A stretch of 64,000 nt of DNA, taken from positions 2,418,001 through 2,482,000 of the forward strand of contig NZ_CP063808.1 in NCBI RefSeq assembly GCF_018128905.1, given 5' to 3'. The translations under genes were made by a program, and so were the position numbers. Shown one piece after another: positions 9,301-16,874 of the stretch (position 1 is its first letter; each line of letters opens with the position of its first letter). The notes under the pieces were generated by a model, which worked only from the letters and a program-made list of their open reading frames with translations, searched no databases and was not told the origin of the DNA. The stretch is from Streptomyces sp. A2-16 (lineage in GTDB: Bacteria; Actinomycetota; Actinomycetes; Streptomycetales; Streptomycetaceae).

Positions 9301-10511
9301 CGGGTCTGCGGCGAGGCCCTGCGGCCCTCCGCCTCCAGCTCGGCGCGCACGGCGGCGAAGAAGTCCCGGGGGATGCCGGAGACGAAGCGCGGCCAGACGT
9401 AACGGGCGTTCCAGTCCCGGTGGATGTCCATCACCCAGCGGCACGGCGGCGCGTAGTCCCCGCCGACCGGGAGCAGCACGTTGCGGGTGAGCGCGACCTG
9501 CTTGAGCCCCTGGAACAGCTTGAACGCGGCCGCCTCCGCCTCGGGCAGGGTCGGCGCGTTGTCGATCCGCCAGCCGGCGCCGTAGTGGTTGACCATGTAA
9601 GCGGTGAGGATCCCGCGTCCCGAAGGGGCGATCCAGTCGAACTCGGCCGGGAACTGCATCCGCTTGGGGTCGCGGGGCTCCTCGCCGAAGACGGACAGGG
9701 TCGGGCCCCACTGGTGGAACGGGCCGCGCGCCCAGGAGCTGGAGGTCACCCCGGCGTCGGCCATCAGCCCCGGGAACTGCGGGTCGTGCCCGAACGCGTC
9801 CAGCTGCCAGGCCGTCTCCGGGGACGCCCCGAGGATCGCCCGCTGGTATCCGTCGCCGTACAGCGCGTTGCGTACGGTCGCCTCCGCGCCGGTGAGGTTG
9901 GTGTTCGGCTCGTTGTAGGTGCCGCCCATGATCTCGACGCGGCCGGTGCGGATCAGCTCGCGCAGGAAGCCGCGCTCCTCCGGGAAGGCGTTCCAGTACG
10001 GCTTGAGGTAGTCGACCTCCGCCAGCACGAAGGTGTACGCCGGGTCGCGCCGGGCCAGGTCGCTGTGGGCCCGGACCAGGCTCATGCCCGACTGGCCGCG
10101 CGAGTCGAAGGTGCGGGCCGTCAGGCCGGTGGTGGCCGGGTCGTCGGCGACGTCCCAGGTCTCGGTGTAGGCGCCCTGGGTGTTCCACCAGACGGGGTCG
10201 TAGTGGAAGTGGCTGACCATGAACATGGTCCAGCCGGGTTCGGCGACCGTGAACACACCGGTACCGGTCGCCGTCTCGTCCCCGTCGGTGGCCGTGACCG
10301 TGATCGGGCCGCCCTCGCCGGTCACGGGGATCTCGGCGCGCACGGTGCCGTCCTCGCCGACGGTGACGACGGTCTCTCCGGTGCCGCGGCCCTCGACGGT
10401 GACGTGGACCGGGCGGCCCGGGAGATGCTCGATCGAGGCGGCCACCACCTGGAGCGGCTGCTCGGGTGTACCGACGAACAACTCGGTCGACTCAACGGCG
10501 GTGACACGCAT
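6297..10511 (-). CDS. GH38-type alpha-mannosidase-like glycoside hydrolase
   Basis: A 1404-residue protein with no signal peptide. After an Ig-like N-terminal ~90 residues, the GH38 zinc site appears in SHFHYDPVWW (His103 and Asp105), and the nucleophile Asp238 in WQLDAFGHD, which corresponds to the WxxDxFGH motif of Golgi mannosidase II. TMVNHYG-type and EPNTN segments follow. The C-terminal half is beta-rich and ends in an NEW3-like domain of the kind that follows glycosidase catalytic domains. It is longer than usual bacterial GH38 enzymes (about 900-1100 residues). The ATG at 10511 has AGGAGC eight to nine bases upstream. It is coupled to the downstream His-rich protein gene. Likely cleaves alpha-mannosides; exact linkage unknown. 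Confidence 0.88.
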   Translation of the reverse strand: MRVTAVESTELFVGTPEQPLQVVAASIEHLPGRPVHVTVEGRGTGETVVTVGEDGTVRAEIPVTGEGGPITVTATDGDETATGTGVFTVAEPGWTMFMVSHFHYDPVWWNTQGAYTETWDVADDPATTGLTARTFDSRGQSGMSLVRAHSDLARRDPAYTFVLAEVDYLKPYWNAFPEERGFLRELIRTGRVEIMGGTYNEPNTNLTGAEATVRNALYGDGYQRAILGASPETAWQLDAFGHDPQFPGLMADAGVTSSSWARGPFHQWGPTLSVFGEEPRDPKRMQFPAEFDWIAPSGRGILTAYMVNHYGAGWRIDNAPTLPEAEAAAFKLFQGLKQVALTRNVLLPVGGDYAPPCRWVMDIHRDWNARYVWPRFVSGIPRDFFAAVRAELEAEGRRASPQTRDMNPIYTGKDVSYIDTKQAQRYGETLLADAEAWATLASLVTGHPYPDAALDKAWRQLVYGAHHDAITGSESDQVYIDLLTGWRELADLAETVHADATQALADRVEPGTGPDLVVFNPVTWERQDVLSVDDPGLVPVGEDFQPLPAVREKDGTLRVVVPQLPGMGLKALPLAAGSLPGWTAGEGTTIRNEFYEVTVDPERGGAVSSLRSFAEGGRELLPGGDIGNELVVQEEFPRHPRFGEGPWHLTPTGTTAARSRDVTADIDVDHSPAGSRITVRADLGPFRYTQRLTLWTGVDRLDITTTIDGYDGEDRLIRVRWPSDVRGGLPVHEVADAVIGRGFGFVEVNSEEFPWTLDNPANTWFALGSTARVALKDDSGASLGQRAFGVAELVYADWDEAGELGAPLAAALVRAGVTATSTVAGGPRYGDLEVDSNLPDIRIAVGGPERNLLVAEALAMDPAADRELRRQVAAQGTAAVWVAPRASLREEWVPGADLRDLERLPLLVIAGADSSGDAKAVDALITDLEDFTVTATAAGGGEALPPGDAWDGRGFAVLNRGTPGCVITSSGDLCMSLMRSCTGWPSGIWVDPPRRTTPDGSGFQLQRWSHTFEYAVVAGEGDWRDLRLPARGHEFNHPLTARVRGEGESALLPRTASLLEVEPAREVLLDALKPLGSPLARGSAAPVDPGRGVVVRVHEVNGRPARARVRGPVAWTEGARADVLERPGDSLLPDGEGALETALTGFEVATLLATPPQAPEPGSDPGIAAHEPAQPVHTRYWLHNSGPAPRGNMPVSVFLSPTALTATGPVTATVRVGSELTDTSTNGTVEFEVPPGWSVQPAELPYALGPGGFSLSEVTVTPPPDAEPGRHWLRARLSYGGQSYEDVVGLDVPGGPPPGPGLVCDLVADRITVRRGERAQVPVSLRNTTRGPVGGQLWAVSSWGTWQGVAPGLQGFKVPGGEQVESVIEVDGSAIPPGSYWLMAKAAWNGQVAYTRTIPLEVTP

Positions 10512-10561
10512 GGGGCTCCTACGAGATGGCTCGGGGGAGCCCCATCCTGGCACCGAGGGGA

Positions 10562-10600
10562 TGATTCAAACAACCATCTTTGCGTTATCTCGGTGGTTCA
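10562..10600. promoter_or_regulatory. TGRTTCA half-sites upstream of the GH38 gene
   Basis: The 110-base gap between the RpiR-type gene and the GH38 gene, both on the minus strand, holds TGATTCA (10562-10568) and TGGTTCA (10594-10600), which match the arms of the palindromes at 5511 and 11587. The spacing is not a perfect palindrome, so this is a weaker operator candidate. Confidence 0.35.
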
Positions 10601-10621
10601 TCCATGCATGATCAGACACGG

Positions 10622-11506
10622 TCAACGAGAGCGGCGCGCCTTCACGGCGTGCTGCGGGGTGATGTGGTCGGTGAGCGCGAGGGAGGCGCTGGCCCGCTGG
10701 TAGGCGACCTGGCCGACACGGACGTAGAGACAGTCGACGATCATCAGGACGGAGTGCCGGCCGCCGATGCTGCCGGTGCGGAAACTGGTCTCCGAGGTCG
10801 CCGAGATGAGCCGGATGTCGGCGGCCCTGGCCAGCGGGGAGCGCGGATCGGTGGTGATGGCGATGGTGGTCGCGCCCCGCTCCTTGGCCATCTCGAACGG
10901 TTCGAGGGTCTCGCGGGTGGCGCCGGAGTGGGAGATCCCTATGGCCACGTCGGCCGGGGTGAGCAGGGCCGCCGAGGTGGCCGCGCCGTGCACCTCGGTC
11001 CAGCCGCGCACCTGACAGCCGATGCGGAACAGCCGGGTCTCGGTCTCCTGGGCGACCGCGCCGCTGCCGCCGACGCCGTACACGTCGATGCGGCGGGCCC
11101 GGGCGAGGGCCTGGGCCGCGCGCTCCAGGGCGTCGAGGTCGATACGCTCGATGGTCTGCTGGATCGCCCGCAGATCCGCGCTGCCGACCACCTGGACGAC
11201 CCGCTCCAGGCTGTCGTCCGGGGAGATGTCGGGGCCGATCTCGGCCGAGCCCCAGTCGGAGACCTCGCCGCGGCCGCGCTCCTGGGCCAGTTCGATCAGC
11301 AGATGCTGGTAGGAGTCGAGCCCGATGGCCCGGCAGAAACGGGTCACCGTGGCCTGCGAAGTCCCGGTGCGGCGGCCCAGTTCGGCGGCCGAGCAGTGGG
11401 TGACGGCGGCCGGATCCTCCAGGATCAGCTCGCCGACCTTCCGCAGGGAACCGGCCAGCCGGGGCAGCTCGGTGCGGATCAGTGTGGTGACGTCGGTCGG
11501 AGGCAT
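10622..11506 (-). CDS. RpiR-family (HTH plus SIS domain) transcriptional regulator
   Basis: A 294-residue protein. The N-terminal HTH_6 domain has the helix-turn-helix around AAELGRRTGTSQATVTRFCR (about 40-60), followed by a linker and a C-terminal SIS sugar-phosphate-binding domain (about 120-270) with YGVGGSG and ISHSGATRETL, the phosphosugar-contacting loops. Such regulators sense a phosphorylated sugar and control catabolic genes. It is divergent from the SIS-domain gene at 11626, and near-identical TTGAA/TTCAA palindromes sit in this gap and before several neighbouring operons. It is therefore the natural candidate regulator of the whole 1-15.6 kb region. Confidence 0.92.
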   Translation of the reverse strand: MPPTDVTTLIRTELPRLAGSLRKVGELILEDPAAVTHCSAAELGRRTGTSQATVTRFCRAIGLDSYQHLLIELAQERGRGEVSDWGSAEIGPDISPDDSLERVVQVVGSADLRAIQQTIERIDLDALERAAQALARARRIDVYGVGGSGAVAQETETRLFRIGCQVRGWTEVHGAATSAALLTPADVAIGISHSGATRETLEPFEMAKERGATTIAITTDPRSPLARAADIRLISATSETSFRTGSIGGRHSVLMIVDCLYVRVGQVAYQRASASLALTDHITPQHAVKARRSR

Positions 11507-11586
11507 GCAGAGAAGGTATCAGCCACCCATAGGGCCACTGATTGAATACCAGGACCGCACCATGGTTTATTGATTCACCCATGAGT

Positions 11587-11606
11587 GATTGAATGGTGGT
11601 TCAATC
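11587..11606. promoter_or_regulatory. Inverted repeat between rpiR-type and SIS genes
   Basis: GATTGAA and TTCAATC form perfect 7-base arms around TGGTGG, just upstream of the SIS gene's ribosome binding site. A further TGATTCA at 11571 and ATTGAAT near 11541 lie in the same gap. The position suits repression of the SIS gene and autoregulation of the divergent regulator. Confidence 0.55.
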
Positions 11607-11625
11607 CATCAGTGGGGAGTGTCGC

Positions 11626-12390
11626 GTGTCCGTCGAGTCAGTCAGCGCCCAGGGCTTCGCCGAACAGAGCCTGGACGTCCTCCGTCACGTCACCGAGTCC
11701 GCCCGCGAGGACGTGCGCCGCGCCGCCGAACTGCTCGTCGGGTGCATCCGCGCCGACGGCGTGATCCACGCCTTCGGCACCGGCCACTCCCAGGCGATGG
11801 TCCTGGAGGTCGCGGGCCGCGCGGGCGGGCTCGTGCCCACGAACCGGCTCCAGATGTCCGACCTCGTCCTCTACGGCGGTGACGCGCCGAGCGTCCTCGA
11901 CGACCCGCTCCTCGAACGCGAGCCGGGGGTGGCCGTCCGGCTCTACGAGCTCGCCGCCCCGCGCGCCCAGGACCTGTTCGTCATCATCTCCAACTCCGGG
12001 GTCAACAACGTCATCGTGGAGATGGCCCTGCACGCGAAGGAGCAGGGGCACAAGATCCTCGCCATCACCTCGCTCACCCACACCGGGGCGGTGCCCGCGG
12101 GGCACTCCAGCGGCAAGAAGCTCGTGGACCTGGCGGACGTGGTGCTGGACAACGCGGCCCCGGTCGGGGACGCGCTGCTGTCGCTGCCGGGGGGCGGGGC
12201 GGTGGGGGCGCTGTCCACCCTGACCGGTGTGATGCTGGTGCAGATGGTCGTGGCCGAGGCGTCGGGGCTGCTGCTCGCCGCGGGTGAGCGTCCGCCGGTC
12301 TATGTGTCGGCCAACGTGCCCGGTGGTTTCGAGGGGAACCTGGAGTTGGAGAAGCGGTACGCGGGCCGGGTTCGGCGTACGGCCACGTAG
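11626..12390 (+). CDS. SIS-domain sugar-phosphate protein (UPF0309-like)
   Basis: A 254-residue cytoplasmic protein with one SIS fold. The loops HAFGTGHSQAMV (near 40) and IISNSGVNNVIVEMAL (about 115-130) are the sugar-phosphate-binding elements; it resembles the UPF0309 group. GTG at 11626 is chosen because GGGGAG sits six bases upstream; an in-frame ATG at 11593 would place the start inside the operator palindrome. Probably isomerises, cleaves or senses a phosphorylated amino sugar or hexose made by the adjacent catabolic enzymes. The reaction is not established. Confidence 0.88.
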   Translation: MSVESVSAQGFAEQSLDVLRHVTESAREDVRRAAELLVGCIRADGVIHAFGTGHSQAMVLEVAGRAGGLVPTNRLQMSDLVLYGGDAPSVLDDPLLEREPGVAVRLYELAAPRAQDLFVIISNSGVNNVIVEMALHAKEQGHKILAITSLTHTGAVPAGHSSGKKLVDLADVVLDNAAPVGDALLSLPGGGAVGALSTLTGVMLVQMVVAEASGLLLAAGERPPVYVSANVPGGFEGNLELEKRYAGRVRRTAT

Positions 12391-12401
12391 GTTCTCCCGG
12401 T

Positions 12402-12434
12402 AGCTCGGGAAGCTCGGGAGCTCGGGAGCTCGGG
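12402..12434. repeat. Four copies of AGCTCGGG
   Basis: Direct octamer repeats begin at 12402, 12411, 12419 and 12427 in the short gap between two convergent genes, directly before the terminator hairpin. Probably replication-slippage sequence with no evident role. Confidence 0.7.
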
Positions 12435-12437
12435 ATG

Positions 12438-12485
12438 TCGCGGGGAGCTTGCGGCCGGTGAGGGCCGGTCGCAAGCTCCCCGCGA
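12438..12485. terminator. Bidirectional hairpin terminator
   Basis: Perfect 16-base arms (12438-12453 and 12470-12485) around a 16-base loop that itself contains CCGG complementarity. It lies between the convergent SIS and GH84 genes. There is no strong U-tract, which is usual for Streptomyces. Confidence 0.8.
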
Positions 12486-12501
12486 TCCTTTGCGGATGCC
12501 G

Positions 12502-15500
12502 CTACTTCACCGGTACCGGGGTCAGGGCCACCGCCAGGGGGTACGCGCCCGTCGTCAGCGGCGACCCGGTGGTGTTCGTCGCCGTGTCCACCGGGACCAG
12601 GGTGTTGGCGTCCGCCGTGGTGACGTAGGCGGTCGTGCCGTTCCAGTCCAGGGACACGTCGAAGGCGGACCTGCCCACCTTCACCGGGGTGCCCGGGGCG
12701 CCGGTGACCGTGTTCACCGGGGTGATCGTGTCGCCGTTGCTGGGGCTGACCCAGAGGGTTCGGCCGTCAGGGGACAGGCCCAGGCCGTACGCCTGGCCTG
12801 TGACCAGGAGGGTGGGGTCCGTGTCGTTCGTCGCCGTGTCGATCGGGGTCACCGTCGAACCGCCGGAGTTGGAGACGTACACCGTCTTGCCGTCGGGTGC
12901 GGCCACCACGTTGAAGGGGCTGGGGCCCACCGGGATCGCCGCGCCCGCCCTGCCGGTGGTGAGATCGACGGGGCTGACCGTGTTGTCGTGGATGTTCGCC
13001 ACGTACAGGGTCCTGCCGTCGGGGGTGATCGCCATGTTCTCGGGGCCGTCGCCGACGGCGACGGGCGTGCCCGTGGCGAGGGTGCCCGTGTCGATCGACT
13101 GCACGGTGCCGTCCGTGTAGTTGGCGACCCAGAGGGTGGTGCCGTCCGGGGTGAGCGCGAGACCCGCCGGGACCTTGCCGACGGCGACCGTCGCCGTGAC
13201 CGCGCCGCTCGCCACGTCGATCACGCTGACCGAGTTCGAGCCCTGGTTGGCCGCGTAGGCGGTACGGCCGTCCGCGCTCACCACGACCTCGCCAGGGTTG
13301 GCGCCGACGGCGATGTTCTTGGTCGTGCCGTCGCCCAGGTCGATCGAACTGACCGACGCCCCGCTGAAGTCGGCGGTCAGCGCACGGGCCGTACCGGTGC
13401 CGTCGGTGACCTGGACGGGGAGGGCGCGGTCGAGGATGCCGGTGCCCTCGACGACCACGGAGTGCACGCCCTCCGTCTTCCCGGTGAGGGTGACGGTGAC
13501 CTTGCCGTCCGGGGTGTCGGCCGTGCCCTCGGCGGGCGTGGCGGTGACCCCCTCGGGCACCTTGAGCCTCCAGTTCACCGTCTTGGCCTGCGCGTCGGAG
13601 AAGTCGAGGGTGACCGTCGCGGAGGCACCGGGCTTCAAGGAGAGGGAAGCCGGCGAGAAGGAGGCGTCCACGCCGGGGTCGGGGGCGTTCTCCAGCATCG
13701 TCGTGTAGAGGAACTGGTCCATGACGCCCGGTGCCACCTGCTGCGGGACGGCGTCCAACGCCTTGCGCTGCTGCTGGAGCTGCTTCCAGTACGTCGAGAC
13801 CGCCGCCGTGTCACCCGCTTTGTGGGCCAGCAGCAGGTCCACGGCCGTCCCGCCCGCCCTGCCGTAGCTGCCGAGCTTGTCGAGCCAGGCGGAGGTCTCG
13901 TCGAGGAACCCGGGGTTGTCGAGGCGGGCGCGCAACTGGGCCGGTGCGGCCGCCATGTCCGCGAAGTAGGACTTCAGCCGGGCCGCCGCCCGGTCGAGCC
14001 CGCTGTCGTGCTCGTACGCCGTGCGGAAGGCGGCGATCAGCCCGGTGAGGGTGGGGGACTCGGTCGCGTCCAGCTGGGAGGAGTAGTTGTTCTCGGCGAA
14101 GATCCGCAGCCACTTGGCGGCCGCGGGTCCCGCGAGGTCCCGGACCGAGGCGAGGAACGCCTTGTGGGGGGCGTAGGCGTGCGGGTTCCACAGGTAGGCG
14201 GCCGAGGTGAACAGGGCGATCCGGCTCGCCTCGCCCTGGACCATCGGGTTCGCCGTCACACCGGTCGCCTCCGAGGCGACGGCGGGTGCGCGGCCCGTGT
14301 AGGGGCCGAGGAGGAGGCGGCTGGTGACGTAGTCGTTGACCGGGTAGTTGTCCCAGACCAGGATCGGGTGGCCGTAGACCTGACGGGCCTGCTTCAGCTG
14401 GTCGGCGGTGATGGTGGGCGCGATCACGCCGACGCCGGTCCACTCGACGACCACGGACGGGTCGAGCTGCTCCCTGAGGGCCTTCTTGTACGGGGAGTCG
14501 GCGAGGTCCGAGTACTCGGTGGGGACCATCTCCAGGGGCTGAAGTCCGGTGTGGTCGGCGGAGAACCGCTGCCAGACGGTGTTCAGCAGCTGCGCCTGGG
14601 CGGCACCGGCCGCGCCGCCGCCGGTGCCGAACTCCCGCTCGTCCTCGGGGCAGTTCCACTTGGTGTAGCTGATGTCGTCCAGCGGGATCGCGAAGGAGCG
14701 GACGCCGATGGCGTACAGCGAGTCGAACTTGGTGGTGAGCGCCTTGATGTCGGCGTCGGAGGAGTAGCAGACCGACAGGCCGGGGGAGAGCGCGTAGGTG
14801 AAGCGGACGTGGTTCGCCTCGGCCCGGTCCACCAGCTCCTTGATCCGGGCCAGCGCGGCTGCCGGGTACTCGTCCCGCCAGCGGGCGCGCAGGTAGTCGT
14901 CGTCCTTGGGGGAGTAGACGTAGACGTTCTGCTTCGTCCGGCCGTAGAAGTCGAGCTGGGCGAGCCGCTCGGCCTGCGTCCAGGGGGTGCCGTAGAAGCC
15001 CTCGATGACCCCGCGCAGGGCGGCGGTCGGCCAGTCGCGGATCGTGACGATCGGCATCTCGCGCCTGCCGTCGAGGAGTTGGCGCAGGGTCTGGGCGGCG
15101 TAGAAGGTGCCCGTGGTGTCGACGCCGGAGAGGGCGAGGAGGGCCCGCCCGTGGCTGCGGCCGGAGGCCAGCGCGTAGCCGCCGGAGGCGAGGCCGGTCG
15201 GGGCGCCCGCGTGGAGCTGTTCGAGGGCGTGGGCGGTGGCGCTGTTCTCGCCGGGGCCGCCCAGGTAGACGGTCAGGGCGGCAGCGGGTGGCCGTTCACC
15301 GGCGTCGACCGTGGTGATCCGGTCGGCTCCGGCGGCTCTGAGAGCCGCTTCGACGACCCGTCTCGCGGACGGGTCGGTGCGGGGGCCGACGACCTCGACG
15401 ACCCGGCGGGGGACGGGGATTCGGCCGCTTCCGACACTCGTGCTCTGCGGAGTCGGCCAGACCTGGGGGGCGGACTGCCGGGACTCGGCGGTGGCGGGGG

Positions 15501-15573
15501 CCGCCGGAGCCGCGAGACCGACGGCCAGGAGCAGGGCGACGGCCGTACGTCTGAGACTGATGAATGAATCCAC
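12502..15573 (-). CDS. Secreted GH84 beta-N-acetylhexosaminidase fused to YVTN beta-propeller
   Basis: A 1023-residue secreted protein. Signal peptide at about 1-29 (cleavage after ATA). A GH20b-like N-terminal domain is followed by the GH84 catalytic barrel with GVIEGFYGTPWT (188-199) and the catalytic Asp pair in PLDDISY (D299, D300), which polarise the substrate N-acetyl group. A helical domain and a beta-sandwich follow. The last ~290 residues form seven YVTN-type repeats with a recurrent PDGRTLYVAN core. GH84 enzymes release GlcNAc from glycans, hyaluronan or O-GlcNAc proteins. The propeller may bind surface polymer or partners; this fusion is uncommon in my knowledge of the family. A TTGAATG/CATTCAA palindrome lies 19 bases before the ATG. 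Confidence 0.9.
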   Translation of the reverse strand: MDSFISLRRTAVALLLAVGLAAPAAPATAESRQSAPQVWPTPQSTSVGSGRIPVPRRVVEVVGPRTDPSARRVVEAALRAAGADRITTVDAGERPPAAALTVYLGGPGENSATAHALEQLHAGAPTGLASGGYALASGRSHGRALLALSGVDTTGTFYAAQTLRQLLDGRREMPIVTIRDWPTAALRGVIEGFYGTPWTQAERLAQLDFYGRTKQNVYVYSPKDDDYLRARWRDEYPAAALARIKELVDRAEANHVRFTYALSPGLSVCYSSDADIKALTTKFDSLYAIGVRSFAIPLDDISYTKWNCPEDEREFGTGGGAAGAAQAQLLNTVWQRFSADHTGLQPLEMVPTEYSDLADSPYKKALREQLDPSVVVEWTGVGVIAPTITADQLKQARQVYGHPILVWDNYPVNDYVTSRLLLGPYTGRAPAVASEATGVTANPMVQGEASRIALFTSAAYLWNPHAYAPHKAFLASVRDLAGPAAAKWLRIFAENNYSSQLDATESPTLTGLIAAFRTAYEHDSGLDRAAARLKSYFADMAAAPAQLRARLDNPGFLDETSAWLDKLGSYGRAGGTAVDLLLAHKAGDTAAVSTYWKQLQQQRKALDAVPQQVAPGVMDQFLYTTMLENAPDPGVDASFSPASLSLKPGASATVTLDFSDAQAKTVNWRLKVPEGVTATPAEGTADTPDGKVTVTLTGKTEGVHSVVVEGTGILDRALPVQVTDGTGTARALTADFSGASVSSIDLGDGTTKNIAVGANPGEVVVSADGRTAYAANQGSNSVSVIDVASGAVTATVAVGKVPAGLALTPDGTTLWVANYTDGTVQSIDTGTLATGTPVAVGDGPENMAITPDGRTLYVANIHDNTVSPVDLTTGRAGAAIPVGPSPFNVVAAPDGKTVYVSNSGGSTVTPIDTATNDTDPTLLVTGQAYGLGLSPDGRTLWVSPSNGDTITPVNTVTGAPGTPVKVGRSAFDVSLDWNGTTAYVTTADANTLVPVDTATNTTGSPLTTGAYPLAVALTPVPVK

Positions 15574-15591
15574 CCTGTAAGGCTATGGATG

Positions 15592-15608
15592 TTGAATGAA
15601 GCATTCAA
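15592..15608. promoter_or_regulatory. TTGAATG-AAG-CATTCAA inverted repeat before GH84
   Basis: Perfect 7-base arms spaced by three bases in the 47-base gap upstream of the GH84 gene. The TTGAA core is shared with the palindromes at 5511 and 11587, which suggests common control, probably by the RpiR-type regulator. Confidence 0.5.
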
Positions 15609-15620
15609 TGGGGCGAACGT

Positions 15621-16661
15621 TCAAAGAGCCTTCCGGTGCACGAGGGCCGACATGCACAGCACCCCGGGCAGCAGGGGCAGCCACACCGTCAGGACGCGGT
15701 AGCCGATCAGGGTCGCCGTGCCGAGGGCCACGGGGACGCCGTAGACGGCGAGGGTGAAGACCATGGCCGCGTCCACCGGGCCGATGCCGCCGGGCGCGGG
15801 CACGGACCCGACCGCGCTGCTCGCGGCGAGATAGGCGAACGCGACCTGCGCCCAGGACAGCGTCACCCCGAGCGAGGCGCCGACCGCGTGGATCACGCTC
15901 GCCTGGAGCAGCGGTGCGGCGGCCGCGCCGCCCCACAGGGCGAGGATCCGGCTGGGCATGGTGTGCAGACGGCGGGCGTCGGTCAGGGCGGTGCGCACGA
16001 ACGTGACCGCCGGGCGGCGCAGCGGGCGGACGAGGGTCAGCAGCAGGAGTGTGCCGCCGAGTCCGAGTGCCACGGCCACCAGGGGCAGGAACAGCATGCG
16101 CCGGTCCGGGACGAGATCACCGAGCCCCAGCAGACCGGGCAGAGCGACCAGGAAACCGATCAGGACGAGCGTCTTCGCGATCGGCCTGACCAGCGCGTAC
16201 AGGGCGAGTGAGGCGGTGGCGCGGGGCAGCGGGATGCCCTGGCCCTGCAGGAAGCGCAGGGTGACGGCATGGGCGCCGAGGCTCGCCGGCAGCACATGGT
16301 TGGCGGCGCCCGCGGCGAACTGCGAGGCGACCAGGAGCCCCGTCGGCAGCCGCTCGGGCAGGGCGCCCTGGCGTACGACGGAGGCGGAGATCCAGCCCAG
16401 GCAGGTGTAGAAGAGCCCGACGAGCAGCCAGCCGGGGTCCGCCGAGGCCAGTCGCGAGGTGCCGTCGTACAGGGCACGCCAGTCCAGCGCCGCCCAGATC
16501 CCGATGAGCAGAAGGGGGAGCAGGGTGAGCAGACGGCGGGTGAGACGGCTCAGGCCGCGGCGGGAACCGGCGGGAGCGGGGGCCGGAACGCCGATGGGGA
16601 GCGGGGCCGGGGCGGGGGCGGGGAGCGGGCCCGCGGGGCCTTCGAGCGGAAGCAGGGACAC
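15621..16661 (-). CDS. Flippase-like integral membrane protein (LPG synthase TM / UPF0104 fold)
   Basis: A 346-residue protein. A Pro/Ala-rich N-terminal ~35 residues and a basic RRGLSRLTRRLL precede about eight membrane segments. The signature VPAPGGIGPVDAA (about 290-303) is the PGGIG motif of the lysylphosphatidylglycerol synthase/AglD-like membrane family. It lacks the soluble synthase domain, so it fits the flippase-only branch acting on lipids or lipid-linked sugars. A perfect 8-base-arm hairpin lies 26-46 bases upstream of its start. It sits upstream of GH84 on the same strand, but the GH84 gene has its own operator, so they need not be one operon. Confidence 0.85.
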   Translation of the reverse strand: MSLLPLEGPAGPLPAPAPAPLPIGVPAPAPAGSRRGLSRLTRRLLTLLPLLLIGIWAALDWRALYDGTSRLASADPGWLLVGLFYTCLGWISASVVRQGALPERLPTGLLVASQFAAGAANHVLPASLGAHAVTLRFLQGQGIPLPRATASLALYALVRPIAKTLVLIGFLVALPGLLGLGDLVPDRRMLFLPLVAVALGLGGTLLLLTLVRPLRRPAVTFVRTALTDARRLHTMPSRILALWGGAAAAPLLQASVIHAVGASLGVTLSWAQVAFAYLAASSAVGSVPAPGGIGPVDAAMVFTLAVYGVPVALGTATLIGYRVLTVWLPLLPGVLCMSALVHRKAL

Positions 16662-16686
16662 GGCGCACGTCGTCCTTTCGCGTCAC

Positions 16687-16707
16687 GCCCCGTGCGGAAC
16701 ACGGGGC
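16687..16707. other. Short perfect hairpin in leader of flippase-like gene
   Basis: GCCCCGTG (16687-16694) pairs with CACGGGGC (16700-16707) around a five-base loop. It lies 26-46 bases upstream of the minus-strand start at 16661. It could be an operator or an RNA element in the leader; nothing distinguishes these. Confidence 0.4.
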
Positions 16708-16827
16708 ATGGCGGAGGCAAGGCGATGCTGAGGGGACGAGTGAAACGTTCCCGCTCGGTGTGACGTTCAAATGTCCGGCAGCCGAAGGAGCGCGGGCGGG
16801 TGGGCGACACGGGGTGGGGAGAACGGG

Positions 16828-16861
16828 CCGCCCCGGCAACCCTGCCGGGGTGCCGGGGCGG
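16828..16861. terminator. Hairpin terminator after small secreted protein gene
   Basis: Perfect 11-base arms CCGCCCCGGCA and TGCCGGGGCGG around a 12-base loop, 14 bases beyond the stop of the minus-strand gene at 16875. Confidence 0.7.
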
Positions 16862-16874
16862 TCTCGCGGACGGA

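Noticed and set aside
6153..10703. A 1516-codon open frame on the plus strand opposite the GH38 gene
   Set aside because: High-GC coding sequence opens the antisense frame. The translation is repetitive Arg/Gly/Val-rich and matches no fold, while the minus-strand frame has clear catalytic motifs.
12402..12434. Phage or integrative element attachment site from AGCTCGGG repeats
   Set aside because: No integrase, tRNA or second copy of the repeat elsewhere in the window.
12490..15567. A 1025-codon plus-strand frame opposite the GH84 gene
   Set aside because: Antisense artefact of G/C third positions; no motifs, and it mirrors the real gene's limits.
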